This document shows, piece after piece, positions 1 through 6,783 of a stretch of DNA of 16,839 bases. Below the pieces are notes generated by a model that saw only the letters and a program-made list of their open reading frames with translations, was not told where the DNA came from and ran no database searches. Numbering within the stretch: position 1 is the first letter of the stretch; the number at the start of each line of letters is the position of its first letter. Position numbers and translations under genes: made by a program. The DNA is from an uncultured Clostridia bacterium (lineage in GTDB: Bacteria > Bacillota > Clostridia > Peptostreptococcales > Anaerovoracaceae), in contig CALZMV010000012.1 of the NCBI GenBank assembly GCA_945788655.1, forward strand, positions 1 to 16,839, read 5' to 3'.

Positions 1-729
1 AACATCTTTACGGGGCAGCCTGCCATATCCCACATAGAGACAGCTTTTTCACGCAGAAAGGATGTAATAACCGCAAACAAGGGTCCTGTAGCGTGGAATT
101 TTAGCCAGTTAAGCAAAATTGCAAGGGATAATAATCTGAAGTTCTATTATGAAACTACAGTAATGGATGGTACACCCGTGTTCAATCTTGTGGACAAGAC
201 TCTCATGATGGCTAAGGTTACGGAGGTATCAGGAATTTTAAACAGCACCACAAACTTTATTCTAGAGGAGCTTGCAAAGGGTGCAGAGTATGATGATATC
301 ATGAGCCGCGGTCGCAGTATGGGATTCATTGAAGCAGATCCTGCCATGGACATTGAAGGCTATGACGCAGCTGCCAAGATTACAGCGCTACTTAATGTTC
401 TTATGGAAGCTGACATTACACCTGATATGGTTGACAGGAAAGGAATTGAAGACATAACAGTTGAAGATATTAAAGCCGCTGATAAAAGAGGCAATGTGAT
501 AAAACTACTGTGCAAAGGCGTCAGAGATGAAAAGGGCAATGTTAAGGCCAGCGTAAAGCCTGAAGAGGTTCCTAAGAGCCATATGCTCGCTTCAATAGAC
601 AGCACAACATCGGTGGTATCCATCACAACGGATTTAATGAAAACGGTATCGATAATAGAGCACGAACCTGAGATTGAGCAGACAGCCTACGGTGTCTTCG
701 GAGATCTGTTAAGAGTGCTTTCAGAATAA
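1..729 (+). CDS. hom: Homoserine dehydrogenase-like protein, 5' end outside the window
   Basis: The frame is open from base 1, so the start codon and most of the Rossmann NAD(P)-binding domain lie upstream; 242 residues are visible. Homoserine dehydrogenase reduces aspartate semialdehyde to homoserine, the branch point to threonine and methionine. Family marks seen are TANK (visible residues 24-27, equivalent to the catalytic Lys of the TxNK motif), GILNSTTNFI (78-87), and the catalytic block G-F-I-E-A-D-P-x-x-D-x-x-G-x-D-x-x-x-K with E111, D117, D122 and K126 all present. Oddities: EADP replaces the usual EPDP/EPTP. The glycine-rich GxGAG stretch that normally precedes the final helix is absent; the sequence there reads EHEPEIEQTAYGVF. 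There is no C-terminal ACT domain, so threonine feedback through ACT is not expected. The protein could be a homoserine dehydrogenase-family paralogue with a different substrate. Family assignment is strong; the exact reaction is less certain. Confidence 0.82.
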   Translation, partial: NIFTGQPAISHIETAFSRRKDVITANKGPVAWNFSQLSKIARDNNLKFYYETTVMDGTPVFNLVDKTLMMAKVTEVSGILNSTTNFILEELAKGAEYDDIMSRGRSMGFIEADPAMDIEGYDAAAKITALLNVLMEADITPDMVDRKGIEDITVEDIKAADKRGNVIKLLCKGVRDEKGNVKASVKPEEVPKSHMLASIDSTTSVVSITTDLMKTVSIIEHEPEIEQTAYGVFGDLLRVLSE

Positions 730-732
730 AAT

Positions 733-801
733 AAGTCACCTGTATCGGACATGTGCATACGAGTGCAGCGAGTCCTAAGCATGAACGATACACGGTGACT
801 T
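733..801. terminator. Long hairpin between convergent genes, probable bidirectional terminator
   Basis: The left arm at 733-747 (AAGTCACCTGTATCG) pairs with the right arm at 786-801 (CGATACACGGTGACTT), with one bulged base. The right arm is followed by TTGTTTTT on the + strand. On the - strand the structure is followed by ATTTTATT. It lies between the stop of the homoserine dehydrogenase-like gene and the stop of the threonine aldolase gene, so it can serve both. The 38-base top contains ACGAGTGCAGCGA flanked by GGAC/GTCC, which can form a further inner stem. Confidence 0.8.
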
Positions 802-807
802 TTGTTT

Positions 808-1830
808 TTATAAAGCTTCTAAAATTGCATCAATTTCTTCTTCTTTGCTGTTCCAGTTGGTAATGAGTCTGATTACATCGTTTTCTTCATCATATGGAGC
901 CCAGGTGTAGAAGAAGAAGTTTTCTTCAAGTTCTTTAATCTTCTTTTTTGGAACGATTACGAATACCTGATTTGTCTGGTGTGGAAGCCAGAGCTTGTAG
1001 CCTTTTTCCACTACGCCTTTGGCAAGCTTTATTGCCATTTCATTTTCGTGTCTTGAAAGCTGATAATATAGTGAATCCTCACCGCCCTCAAGAAGTGCTT
1101 TAAGCTGAACAGCTATTAATCTGCCTTTGGCAAGAAGTGCACATGCGCGCTTTACCATGTAGCGGAAATGATCATTAATATGGTCGTTCATAAGAACAAG
1201 AGCTTCGCCAAAAAGCGCACCTATCTTTGTTCCTCCGATATAGAATGCATCGCATAGCTGACCTAAATCCTTTAAAGTTACATCGTTGCCCGGCCATGTG
1301 AGAGCTGTTCCAAGACGCGCGCCATCAATATAGAAATAGAGGTCGTTTTTCTTGCAGCACTCCTTCAGCGCTTCTAACTCTGCTTTTGTATATACACCGC
1401 CGTTTTCTGTCGGATGAGTTATATATACCATTTTAGGGATTACGCAATGTTCGTCCTCGTGATGAAGCATAATCTTCTCGATATCAGCGGGACGGAGTTT
1501 GCCGTCCTCTGTAGGGGCAGCGAAAACTCTGTGACCGTGGGCTTCTACAGAGCCTGTTTCATGTACATATATGTGACCTGTTGCAGGGGAGATGACACCT
1601 TCATAAGGTCTCAATGCAGCTGCGATTGTTATTGTATTTGTAGGAGTTCCACCTACGAAGAAATGAACATGTGCATCAGGTCTTCCCACCATTTCTCTAA
1701 TCATATCAGCTGTTTCGTAAGAAAATCTGTCCTCCGCATATCCGTCGGTATGCTCCATATTTGTTGCGACTAAGGCGTCCATTACCTTTGGATGAGCTCC
1801 AAGGCTGTAATCACTTCTAAAATAAATCAT
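808..1830 (-). CDS. ltaE: Low-specificity L-threonine aldolase (PLP enzyme)
   Basis: This 340-residue cytoplasmic enzyme of PLP fold type I cleaves L-threonine or allo-threonine to glycine and acetaldehyde. Seen in the protein: the N-terminal FRSDY segment, the phosphate-loop-like GGTPTNT (60-66), the PLP-stacking His in VHETGSVE (H90), the Asp that contacts the pyridine nitrogen in YIDGARLG (D169), and the Schiff-base Lys in GGTKIGALFGEA (K202). Length is normal for the family. The ATG at 1828-1830 has AAGGAG at 1838-1843, six bases upstream, which fixes the start. The gene is monocistronic, with its own promoter (1867-1895) and the shared hairpin (733-801) downstream. It is convergent with the homoserine dehydrogenase-like gene, so threonine-related functions sit side by side but are not co-transcribed. 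Some family members act on other beta-hydroxy amino acids; substrate preference cannot be read here. Confidence 0.93.
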   Translation of the reverse strand: MIYFRSDYSLGAHPKVMDALVATNMEHTDGYAEDRFSYETADMIREMVGRPDAHVHFFVGGTPTNTITIAAALRPYEGVISPATGHIYVHETGSVEAHGHRVFAAPTEDGKLRPADIEKIMLHHEDEHCVIPKMVYITHPTENGGVYTKAELEALKECCKKNDLYFYIDGARLGTALTWPGNDVTLKDLGQLCDAFYIGGTKIGALFGEALVLMNDHINDHFRYMVKRACALLAKGRLIAVQLKALLEGGEDSLYYQLSRHENEMAIKLAKGVVEKGYKLWLPHQTNQVFVIVPKKKIKELEENFFFYTWAPYDEENDVIRLITNWNSKEEEIDAILEAL

Positions 1831-1866
1831 TTTCGTCTCCTTGTTTGGAAAATATTTGATATATAA

Positions 1867-1895
1867 ATTATATTGTACAAGGATAAAATTTGCAA
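1867..1895 (-). promoter_or_regulatory. Sigma-A promoter of the threonine aldolase gene
   Basis: Read on the - strand: -35 TTGCAA (1895-1890), a spacer of exactly 17 bases, and -10 TATAAT (1872-1867). The -10 is a perfect match and the -35 matches 4 of 6. The predicted start near 1860 gives a leader of about 30 bases before the start codon. The -35 box abuts the spoIIID terminator. Confidence 0.7.
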
Positions 1896-1920
1896 TTAAA
1901 AACGGCCTTAAGGAGCCGTT
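1893..1920 (-). terminator. Rho-independent terminator of spoIIID
   Basis: On the - strand AACGGC, loop TCCTTAAG, then GCCGTT form a 6-bp stem (1901-1920) followed by TTTAATTG. The first stem base overlaps the TAA stop of spoIIID, so the gene ends directly in its terminator. Confidence 0.78.
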
Positions 1921-2177
1921 TATTTTTCCTTTGCAATTCTGTATTTTTCCCTGGTTGCCATGCCGCCTCTGAGATGACGTTCAGCCTTGTTGTTTTCAAG
2001 AACCAGCTTAACCTCATGGGCAAGAGCCGGATTGATTTCCTGAAGGCGCTCTGTAACATCCTTATGGACGGTGGATTTGCTTACGCGAAACTTTGCGGCA
2101 GTCTGGCGCACCGTTGTTTTGGTTTCTATTATATATTTTGCCAGTTCCAAGACTCTTTCTTCTATGTAATCCTTCAT
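1920..2177 (-). CDS. spoIIID: Sporulation transcriptional regulator SpoIIID
   Basis: This 85-residue protein strongly resembles B. subtilis SpoIIID from its first residues (MKDYIEER here, MHDYIKER there) through SKSTVHKD and ERHLRGG. SpoIIID is a DNA-binding regulator active in the mother cell during sporulation, where it activates or represses many sigma-E genes and helps lead to sigma-K. The helix-turn-helix spans about residues 22-42, with recognition helix SKSTVHKD (33-40), followed by the basic C-terminal tail typical of the family. I chose the ATG at 2175-2177 because it matches the family N-terminus. AAGGAG (2191-2196) lies 13 bases upstream, which is long. The alternative in-frame GTG at 2187-2189 has the Shine-Dalgarno only one base away, which is too close. 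Its presence implies an endospore-forming ancestry. The gene is divergent from the MATE gene. Confidence 0.93.
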   Translation of the reverse strand: MKDYIEERVLELAKYIIETKTTVRQTAAKFRVSKSTVHKDVTERLQEINPALAHEVKLVLENNKAERHLRGGMATREKYRIAKEK

Positions 2178-2211
2178 TGCAAGACACACACTCCTTACTC
2201 AATGTTAAGAC

Positions 2212-2240
2212 AATATATGCGAGGGTTGCTTAAATTATTC
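2212..2240 (-). promoter_or_regulatory. Candidate sigma-E-type promoter of spoIIID
   Basis: On the - strand, CATATATT (2219-2212) resembles the sigma-E -10 consensus CATACAnT. It is preceded by 16 bases and then by ATA within GAATA (2240-2236), resembling the sigma-E -35. In B. subtilis spoIIID is transcribed by sigma-E. The -10 match is partial (6 of 8), so this is an inference from position and family. Confidence 0.45.
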
Positions 2241-2242
2241 TG

Positions 2243-2271
2243 TTGAATTTATTTGCTTTTCAAGGCATAAT
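2243..2271 (+). promoter_or_regulatory. Sigma-A promoter of the MATE transporter gene
   Basis: TTGAAT (2243-2248), a spacer of exactly 17 bases, and CATAAT (2266-2271); each box matches 5 or 4 of 6. Predicted transcription start is near 2278, about 19 bases before the ATG at 2297. It lies back to back with the candidate spoIIID promoter. Confidence 0.65.
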
Positions 2272-2296
2272 AGAATAGCTGAAGAAAGGAAAGAGT

Positions 2297-3628
2297 ATGA
2301 CGGATAACCTGATATACAATAAGGAAATAAATACAAAGAACATTCTGACATTTACAGTGCCTACTATGATAAGGATGATTTTTATATCCATGTACACTAT
2401 AGTGGACGGAATTGTAGTATCAAACTATGTAGGCAGTGTGGGGCTTTCGGCTATTAATATTGTCTACCCTGTTTTAAATGTTTGCATGGCTCTGGCCTTT
2501 ATGCTGGGAACCGGAAGCAACGCCATTATTGGCAAGAAACTTGGTGAAGGCAAACGTGAAGAGGCATGCAGCTTTATGACATTGACTGTAATAATAAATG
2601 TTGCGGCTATCATAGTTCTGGTTGCCCTGTTTCTCATGGTAGATGAGAGAATATACATGATGCTGGGCTCCGACAGAGAGCTTCTGCCTTACTGCATGGA
2701 ATATGGAACTATAATCGTGATGGGAGGACCGGTTTGGGTCATGCAGGTGCTGTTTCAAAGCTACCTGGTAACTACAGACAGACCTAGAATGGGCCTTGGA
2801 TTGTCCATCGCTTCAGGAGTGGTGAATATTCTACTGGATATACTGCTTGTTGGATTCCTTGGAATGGGGCTGACAGGTGCAGCGCTGGCTTCCATATCAG
2901 GAATGCTTATCGGCGGTCTGGTTCCCCTTACGGTTTTCTTTAAGAAGGACAGCCTGCTTCATTTTGCAAAGCCTGTATGGAGAGGAATGGAGTTTTTGAA
3001 GGCTATGGGGAATGGTTCCTCAGAAATGGTTTCAAACCTTTCGAGTGCAATTACCACTACGCTTTATAACCTGCAGATGATGGCTATCGTTGGGGAAAAG
3101 GGTGTAGCTGCAATAAGCGCAATTCTTTATCTGCAGTTTGTTTTTGTTGCGATTTTCTTTGGATTTGCATCGGGTATATCACCTGTAATAAGTTATAACT
3201 TTGGGGCAAAAAACCATGAAAACATAAAAAAGGTTTTCAGAATTTCAATGGTAATCACGCTGGCTATCTCTGTGGGTATGTCGGCTCTTGCAATAATTAC
3301 AGACGATTTCTGGGTATGGATTTTCGCATCTCATGATGAAGCATTATCGGAATTGATGCTTGAAGGTTTTAGAATAATAATCGTGAGCGTTCTGTTTACA
3401 GGCATAAACGTATTTGCCTCGGGATTTTTTACTGCCCTCAACAATGGTAAAATATCTGCACTGATTTCTGTTCTAAGAACCTTTGTCTTAGAGGCGGGTG
3501 CACTGATACTGCTTCCAAAACTCTTTGGGCTTTCAGGTGTCTGGTGGGCACTTCCCGTTGCAGAAGGCTTATCACTTATCGTCGCAGTTGCAATGCTGGT
3601 CAAGTTTAGGGGAGTTTACAAATACTGA
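2297..3628 (+). CDS. MATE-family multidrug/toxin exporter
   Basis: This 443-residue polytopic membrane protein belongs to the MATE family of Na+- or H+-driven antiporters, which export cationic drugs, dyes and other toxic organics. The N-terminal part carries typical family sequence: a short cytoplasmic lead, TVPTMIRMIF at the first helix, IVDGIVVSNYVG, and LGTGSNAIIGKKLGEGKREEA after the second helix. An equivalent stretch, SGISPVISYNFGAKNHENIKK, sits at the start of the second half, as expected for two six-helix halves. Length fits twelve membrane segments. The ATG at 2297 has GAAAGGAAAG 8-10 bases upstream and its own promoter at 2243-2271. It is monocistronic: the T-box leader with its own promoter follows. 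Substrate and coupling ion cannot be told from sequence. No regulator of the MarR or TetR type is adjacent. Confidence 0.9.
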   Translation: MTDNLIYNKEINTKNILTFTVPTMIRMIFISMYTIVDGIVVSNYVGSVGLSAINIVYPVLNVCMALAFMLGTGSNAIIGKKLGEGKREEACSFMTLTVIINVAAIIVLVALFLMVDERIYMMLGSDRELLPYCMEYGTIIVMGGPVWVMQVLFQSYLVTTDRPRMGLGLSIASGVVNILLDILLVGFLGMGLTGAALASISGMLIGGLVPLTVFFKKDSLLHFAKPVWRGMEFLKAMGNGSSEMVSNLSSAITTTLYNLQMMAIVGEKGVAAISAILYLQFVFVAIFFGFASGISPVISYNFGAKNHENIKKVFRISMVITLAISVGMSALAIITDDFWVWIFASHDEALSELMLEGFRIIIVSVLFTGINVFASGFFTALNNGKISALISVLRTFVLEAGALILLPKLFGLSGVWWALPVAEGLSLIVAVAMLVKFRGVYKY

Positions 3629-3683
3629 TTCTTTCCGCTGACAAATAATTGTTAGGAATAAACAAAAAAACATAATAAAATAG

Positions 3684-3712
3684 TTGACAACAAACAATTA
3701 TCGTGGTAGACT
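3684..3712 (+). promoter_or_regulatory. Sigma-A promoter of the T-box/trpXYZ operon
   Basis: A perfect -35 TTGACA (3684-3689), 17 bases, and -10 TAGACT (3707-3712) preceded by TGG, which gives an extended -10. Transcription should begin near 3719, just ahead of the T-box leader. A 9-bp inverted repeat, ATAATTGTT (3645-3653) and AACAATTAT (3693-3701), has its right arm in the spacer; this may be chance in AT-rich DNA. Confidence 0.8.
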
Positions 3713-3739
3713 CAATCTCAAGTTAATAACCAAAACCTT

Positions 3740-4001
3740 TGATGGAGAAGTAAAACTAATTGCAGCTCTCACAGCGAGCTCGGGGCGGTGGAAGCCGGGC
3801 AGATAACGGATTAGAATAATGGGCTCCTGAGGGCGAGGGGAACGGTGCCGTAACAGTGCCTAGTATCTGAGACGAGAAATCCTACGTAAGTGGATAGGAG
3901 TGTGATGGCACTCTGCTTGAGGTGGGCTCGATATATATTGAGTCAAACAAGGTGGTACCGCAGGTTGATATCCTGTCCTTGATGTAAGGACAGGTTTTTT
4001 T
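3740..4001 (+). promoter_or_regulatory. T-box leader riboswitch with tryptophan (UGG) specifier
   Basis: A complete T-box leader fills the gap before the importer operon. Stem I base: GGAG (3744-3747) pairs with CTCC (3824-3827), and CTAAT (3756-3760) pairs with ATTAG (3810-3814). Between these helices lies the specifier loop, whose 3' side is AATAATGGG. The codon next to the conserved purine is TGG (3820-3822), i.e. Trp. The upper stem I carries GGTGGAAGCC (3787-3796), typical of the distal loop region that docks on the tRNA elbow. The T-box itself, AAGGTGGTACCGCAG, is at 3949-3963. An antiterminator helix can form between CAAGG (3948-3952) and CCTTG (3977-3981). This competes with the terminator at 3972-4001. 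Uncharged tRNA-Trp should stabilise the antiterminator and turn on the importer. T-box identity is very secure; the Trp specifier is supported by stem placement and by the downstream genes. Confidence 0.95.
3972..4001 (+). terminator. Regulated terminator of the T-box leader
   Basis: CCTGTCCTT (3972-3980), loop GATGT, AAGGACAGG (3986-3994), then seven T residues (3995-4001). Its 5' arm shares CCTT with the antiterminator, so the two folds are mutually exclusive. Confidence 0.92.
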
Positions 4002-4021
4002 ATTTTGAAAGGAGACAGAAA

Positions 4022-4993
4022 ATGAAAAAAATTACAGCATTGGCAATGACATTGGTATTGGTAGTAGCACTCTTTGCAGGATGCGACAGCAAAGACAAAG
4101 ATGTACTTAAGATTGGATTGGTACAGCTTATGGAACATCCTTCCCTTGATACAATCAGAGAAAGCATTATCGAAGGCCTCGCTGATGAAGGCTATGTGGA
4201 TGGAGAAAATATAGAAATAAATTATCAGAACGGTCAGAACGATATGACAACAATGAAGAATATCGCACAGACCTTCGTAGGAGATGAATGCGATGTAATC
4301 ATTGCCATTGCAACTCCGGCAGCACAGGCTGCTTTAAGCGAAACAACAGATATTCCGATTATTTTCGCAGCAATTACAGATCCTGTCGGTGCAGGTCTTG
4401 TTGACAGCCTGGATGAACCCGGCGGAAATGTTACAGGAACATCTGATGAGGTTTCAGCTGAAATGATTATGAATCTGGCCAAGGACATCACTCCAGGGTT
4501 TAAAACAATCGGAGCTTTATACAACATAGGAGAAGATAACTCAGTTTCAGTTATTAAGGGACTTAAGGATTATGCTAAAGCAAACGGATTCAAAGTTGTA
4601 GAATCAACAGTTAAAGACTCCAGCGAAGTTAAACAGGCAGCGCAGTATCTGGCAGACAAGGTTGATGTGGTTTATTCACCAATTGACAATACAATTGCTT
4701 CAGCTATGGCAGTGGCAACAGACGTATTTAATGAAAACGATATTCCGTTCTATGTAAGTGCAGACTCAATGGTAAAAGACGGCGGTCTTGCAACATACGG
4801 AATTGATTATACAGTTTTAGGCAAGGAAACAGCAAAGATGGTTGCAGACGTTCTAAAAGGAGAGGAAACTGCAACGATGGCAGTAAAGAAAATGTCCGAT
4901 ATGAAGATATACGTTAACACAGACACAGCAAAAGCTATAGGTGTTGAAATCCCTCAGAGCATTTTAGATAAGGCTGAAACTTTTGCACAGTAA
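4022..4993 (+). CDS. trpX: ABC importer substrate-binding lipoprotein, predicted tryptophan-binding TrpX
   Basis: This 323-residue lipoprotein has a signal peptide with lysines at 2-3, a hydrophobic core, and lipobox LFAGC with Cys21 as the lipidated residue. The mature part reads like the ABC_sub_bind family (PF04392): IGLVQLMEHPSLDTIRESI at the N-terminus, the central IPIIFAAITDPVGAGLV, and the later YVSADSMVKDGGLATYGIDY. Such proteins are periplasmic-binding-protein type I folds that deliver small ligands to a permease. Family members paired with Trp T-boxes have been predicted to be tryptophan carriers (TrpXYZ). The start is fixed by AAAGGAG (4008-4014), seven bases before the ATG. It is the first gene of a three-gene operon under the UGG T-box. 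The ligand is inferred from the T-box, not from binding residues; another aromatic compound remains possible. Confidence 0.88.
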   Translation: MKKITALAMTLVLVVALFAGCDSKDKDVLKIGLVQLMEHPSLDTIRESIIEGLADEGYVDGENIEINYQNGQNDMTTMKNIAQTFVGDECDVIIAIATPAAQAALSETTDIPIIFAAITDPVGAGLVDSLDEPGGNVTGTSDEVSAEMIMNLAKDITPGFKTIGALYNIGEDNSVSVIKGLKDYAKANGFKVVESTVKDSSEVKQAAQYLADKVDVVYSPIDNTIASAMAVATDVFNENDIPFYVSADSMVKDGGLATYGIDYTVLGKETAKMVADVLKGEETATMAVKKMSDMKIYVNTDTAKAIGVEIPQSILDKAETFAQ

Positions 4994-5053
4994 GATGTCT
5001 TGAAGATGTATTCAAGGTAATGCATCAGGTAACAGATAAAGGAGCAGACAAAC

Positions 5054-5971
5054 ATGATGACCTTAACGGCTCTTCTTGGAGCTATTGAACTTGGAACGAT
5101 ATATGCGATACTTGCACTTGGAGTATTTATTTCTTTTAGAACGCTGAATATGCCCGACCTTACGGTTGATGGCTCTATCGTAACCGGCATGGCCGTAACT
5201 GCAGTATTATGTGTGGCAGGAATTAATCCTTTCGTTACTCTTATAGGAGGATTTATCGGCGGCGCATGTGCAGGCCTTGCAACGGGATTCTTAAATACTA
5301 AGCTAAAGATACAGCCCATTCTTGCAGGGATACTTGTAATGCTGGCAACATATTCTATCAACCTTAGAATAATGGGAAAGACTCCGAACATTCCGCTAAC
5401 AAAGGTGGACACAATCTATAAGGTGGCTGACAGGCTGCTGCCTCCAAAATATGCGGGAATCATTTTAGGAGCCATAATACTTGCAGTGGTTATAATATTG
5501 CTGTATCTCTTCCTTCAGACAAGGCTGGGATTTGTCTTCAGAGCCACAGGTGATAATGAGGATATGGTTAGAGCGGCAGGTGTTTCGGGAGATCATATGA
5601 AGCTTTTGGGGCTTGCCCTTTCAAACGGGCTTGTAGGCCTTGCAGGAGGAATGCTGGCACAGAATCAGGCCTTTGCAGATATTAACAGCGGAACAGGAAT
5701 GATGGTAATAGGCCTTGCATCGGTTATCTTAGGGGAAGTTGTGTTTGGCACCAGCTGTCTTCTTAGAAGACTTATTGCTGCATCCTTAGGTGCGGTTCTT
5801 TACAGAATTATTATTTCTCAGGCATTGTATCTTGGAATGGGTTCCAGTGACCTTAAATTAGTTTCAGCAGTAATAGTTGCAATGGCTCTTTACCTTGGAA
5901 TTCTGGGTGAACGTGGTGCAAAGATAAGAAAGAAGAGGAATCAAAATGGAAAATCTGCTTCAAATTCATAA
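5054..5971 (+). CDS. trpY: ABC importer permease, predicted tryptophan transport TrpY
   Basis: This 305-residue integral membrane protein of the branched-chain-amino-acid-type permease superfamily (BPD_transp_2) pairs with PF04392 binding proteins. It shows several hydrophobic helices, the MPDLTVDGSIVTGMAV segment characteristic of this subfamily, and the cytoplasmic coupling region FRATGDNEDMVRAAGVSGDHMK, where EDMVRAAGV is the expected ATPase contact. The C-terminus is basic (RGAKIRKKRNQ). The start is the ATG at 5054, with AAAGGAG at 5038-5044; an immediately following second ATG is also possible. It lies 60 bases after the lipoprotein gene, and its last 26 bases overlap the ATPase gene, which suggests translational coupling. 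The substrate is inferred from the Trp T-box upstream. Confidence 0.88.
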   Translation: MMTLTALLGAIELGTIYAILALGVFISFRTLNMPDLTVDGSIVTGMAVTAVLCVAGINPFVTLIGGFIGGACAGLATGFLNTKLKIQPILAGILVMLATYSINLRIMGKTPNIPLTKVDTIYKVADRLLPPKYAGIILGAIILAVVIILLYLFLQTRLGFVFRATGDNEDMVRAAGVSGDHMKLLGLALSNGLVGLAGGMLAQNQAFADINSGTGMMVIGLASVILGEVVFGTSCLLRRLIAASLGAVLYRIIISQALYLGMGSSDLKLVSAVIVAMALYLGILGERGAKIRKKRNQNGKSASNS

Positions 5972-6728
5972 TATAACTAAAGTCTTCGGGGAAGGAACCA
6001 TCAACGAGAAGGTGGCCATCGACAATCTTTCGCTGACCTTGAAGGACGGAGATTTCGTTACGGTAATCGGAAACAACGGAGCAGGCAAATCGACTCTAAT
6101 GAATTCCATTGCAGGTTCATTTCCTCTTGATAAAGGACAGATTATAATTGGCGGTGAAGATGTTACACGTCTTCCCGAGTATAAGCGAGCAAAATATATA
6201 GGAAGGGTTTTTCAGGATCCTCTAAAGGGAACTGCTTTTGATATGACCATTGAGGAAAACCTTGCAATTGCGGCAGCAAAATGCAAGAGCAGAGGTCTCC
6301 AAAGAGGAATTTCCAAGGCTGAAAAAAAAGAATTCAGAGAGAAACTGGCAGTTCTTAACATGGGTCTTGAAGACAAAATGACTCAGAAGGTAAAGCTGCT
6401 TTCCGGCGGCCAGAGACAGGCCCTTACTCTGTTCATGGCTCTTATTGCAGAACCGAAGCTCCTTCTTTTAGATGAACATACAGCTGCTTTAGATCCTGCA
6501 ACTGCAAAGAAAGTTTTAGAGCTTACAGACGAATTTGCAAAAAGGGATGGCATGTGTACCCTGATGATTACACATAATATGCATGATGCATTAAAATATG
6601 GAAACAGGACCATTCTAATGCAGAACGGCAAAATTATGATGGATATTAAAGGCTCCGAAAGAACAGATATGACTGTAGAAAAGCTCATTGCAAGATTCAG
6701 TATCGACAACGACAGAATGCTACTTTAG
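5946..6728 (+). CDS. trpZ: ABC importer ATPase, predicted tryptophan transport TrpZ
   Basis: This 260-residue ATP-binding subunit powers the TrpXYZ-type importer at the cytoplasmic face of the membrane. All ABC motifs are intact: Walker A GNNGAGKST (42-50), Q-loop Gln90 in VFQDP, signature LSGGQRQAL (152-160), Walker B LLLLD with catalytic Glu177 (DEHTAALD), and switch His210 in ITHNMHDAL. The Walker B is followed by EHT rather than the commoner EPT, as seen in relatives of this importer class. The ATG at 5946 lies inside the end of the permease gene, with AGAGGA upstream. No strong GC-rich terminator follows; only a weak A/T stem is seen near 6759-6776, within the promoter of the next gene. 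Confidence 0.92.
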   Translation: MENLLQIHNITKVFGEGTINEKVAIDNLSLTLKDGDFVTVIGNNGAGKSTLMNSIAGSFPLDKGQIIIGGEDVTRLPEYKRAKYIGRVFQDPLKGTAFDMTIEENLAIAAAKCKSRGLQRGISKAEKKEFREKLAVLNMGLEDKMTQKVKLLSGGQRQALTLFMALIAEPKLLLLDEHTAALDPATAKKVLELTDEFAKRDGMCTLMITHNMHDALKYGNRTILMQNGKIMMDIKGSERTDMTVEKLIARFSIDNDRMLL

Positions 6729-6754
6729 AAAGCTTGAACAGAAAGCATTTTTGG

Positions 6755-6783
6755 TTGAAAAAAAATCATTTTTTATATATAAT
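6755..6783 (+). promoter_or_regulatory. Sigma-A promoter of the mreB/mbl gene
   Basis: TTGAAA (6755-6760), exactly 17 bases, then a perfect TATAAT (6778-6783). Predicted start is near 6790, giving an 80-base AT-rich leader. A second TATAAT (6806-6811) and a TTTACA (6820-6825) followed by TATATA repeats lie within that leader. They could form a weaker second promoter, but their spacing is worse. Confidence 0.7.

Noticed and set aside
1414..1773. Open frame on the + strand inside the threonine aldolase gene
   Set aside because: Cysteine-rich low-complexity shadow of a well-conserved gene on the other strand.
1890..2246. Open frame on the + strand across spoIIID
   Set aside because: It is antisense to a clear SpoIIID homologue, has no ribosome site, and shows no protein-family features.
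3815..3820. AAT or ATA as the T-box specifier codon instead of TGG
   Set aside because: The flanking helices (CTAAT/ATTAG above, GGAG/CTCC below) put the codon one purine away from the lower helix, which selects TGG; the Trp-type importer agrees.
3860..4138. Open frame on the - strand over the T-box leader and trpX start
   Set aside because: It runs through a structured RNA and a signal-peptide region; no homology or ribosome site.
4954..5412. 152-codon open frame on the - strand over trpY
   Set aside because: Antisense of membrane-helix codons gives long open frames; the + strand permease is clearly the real gene.
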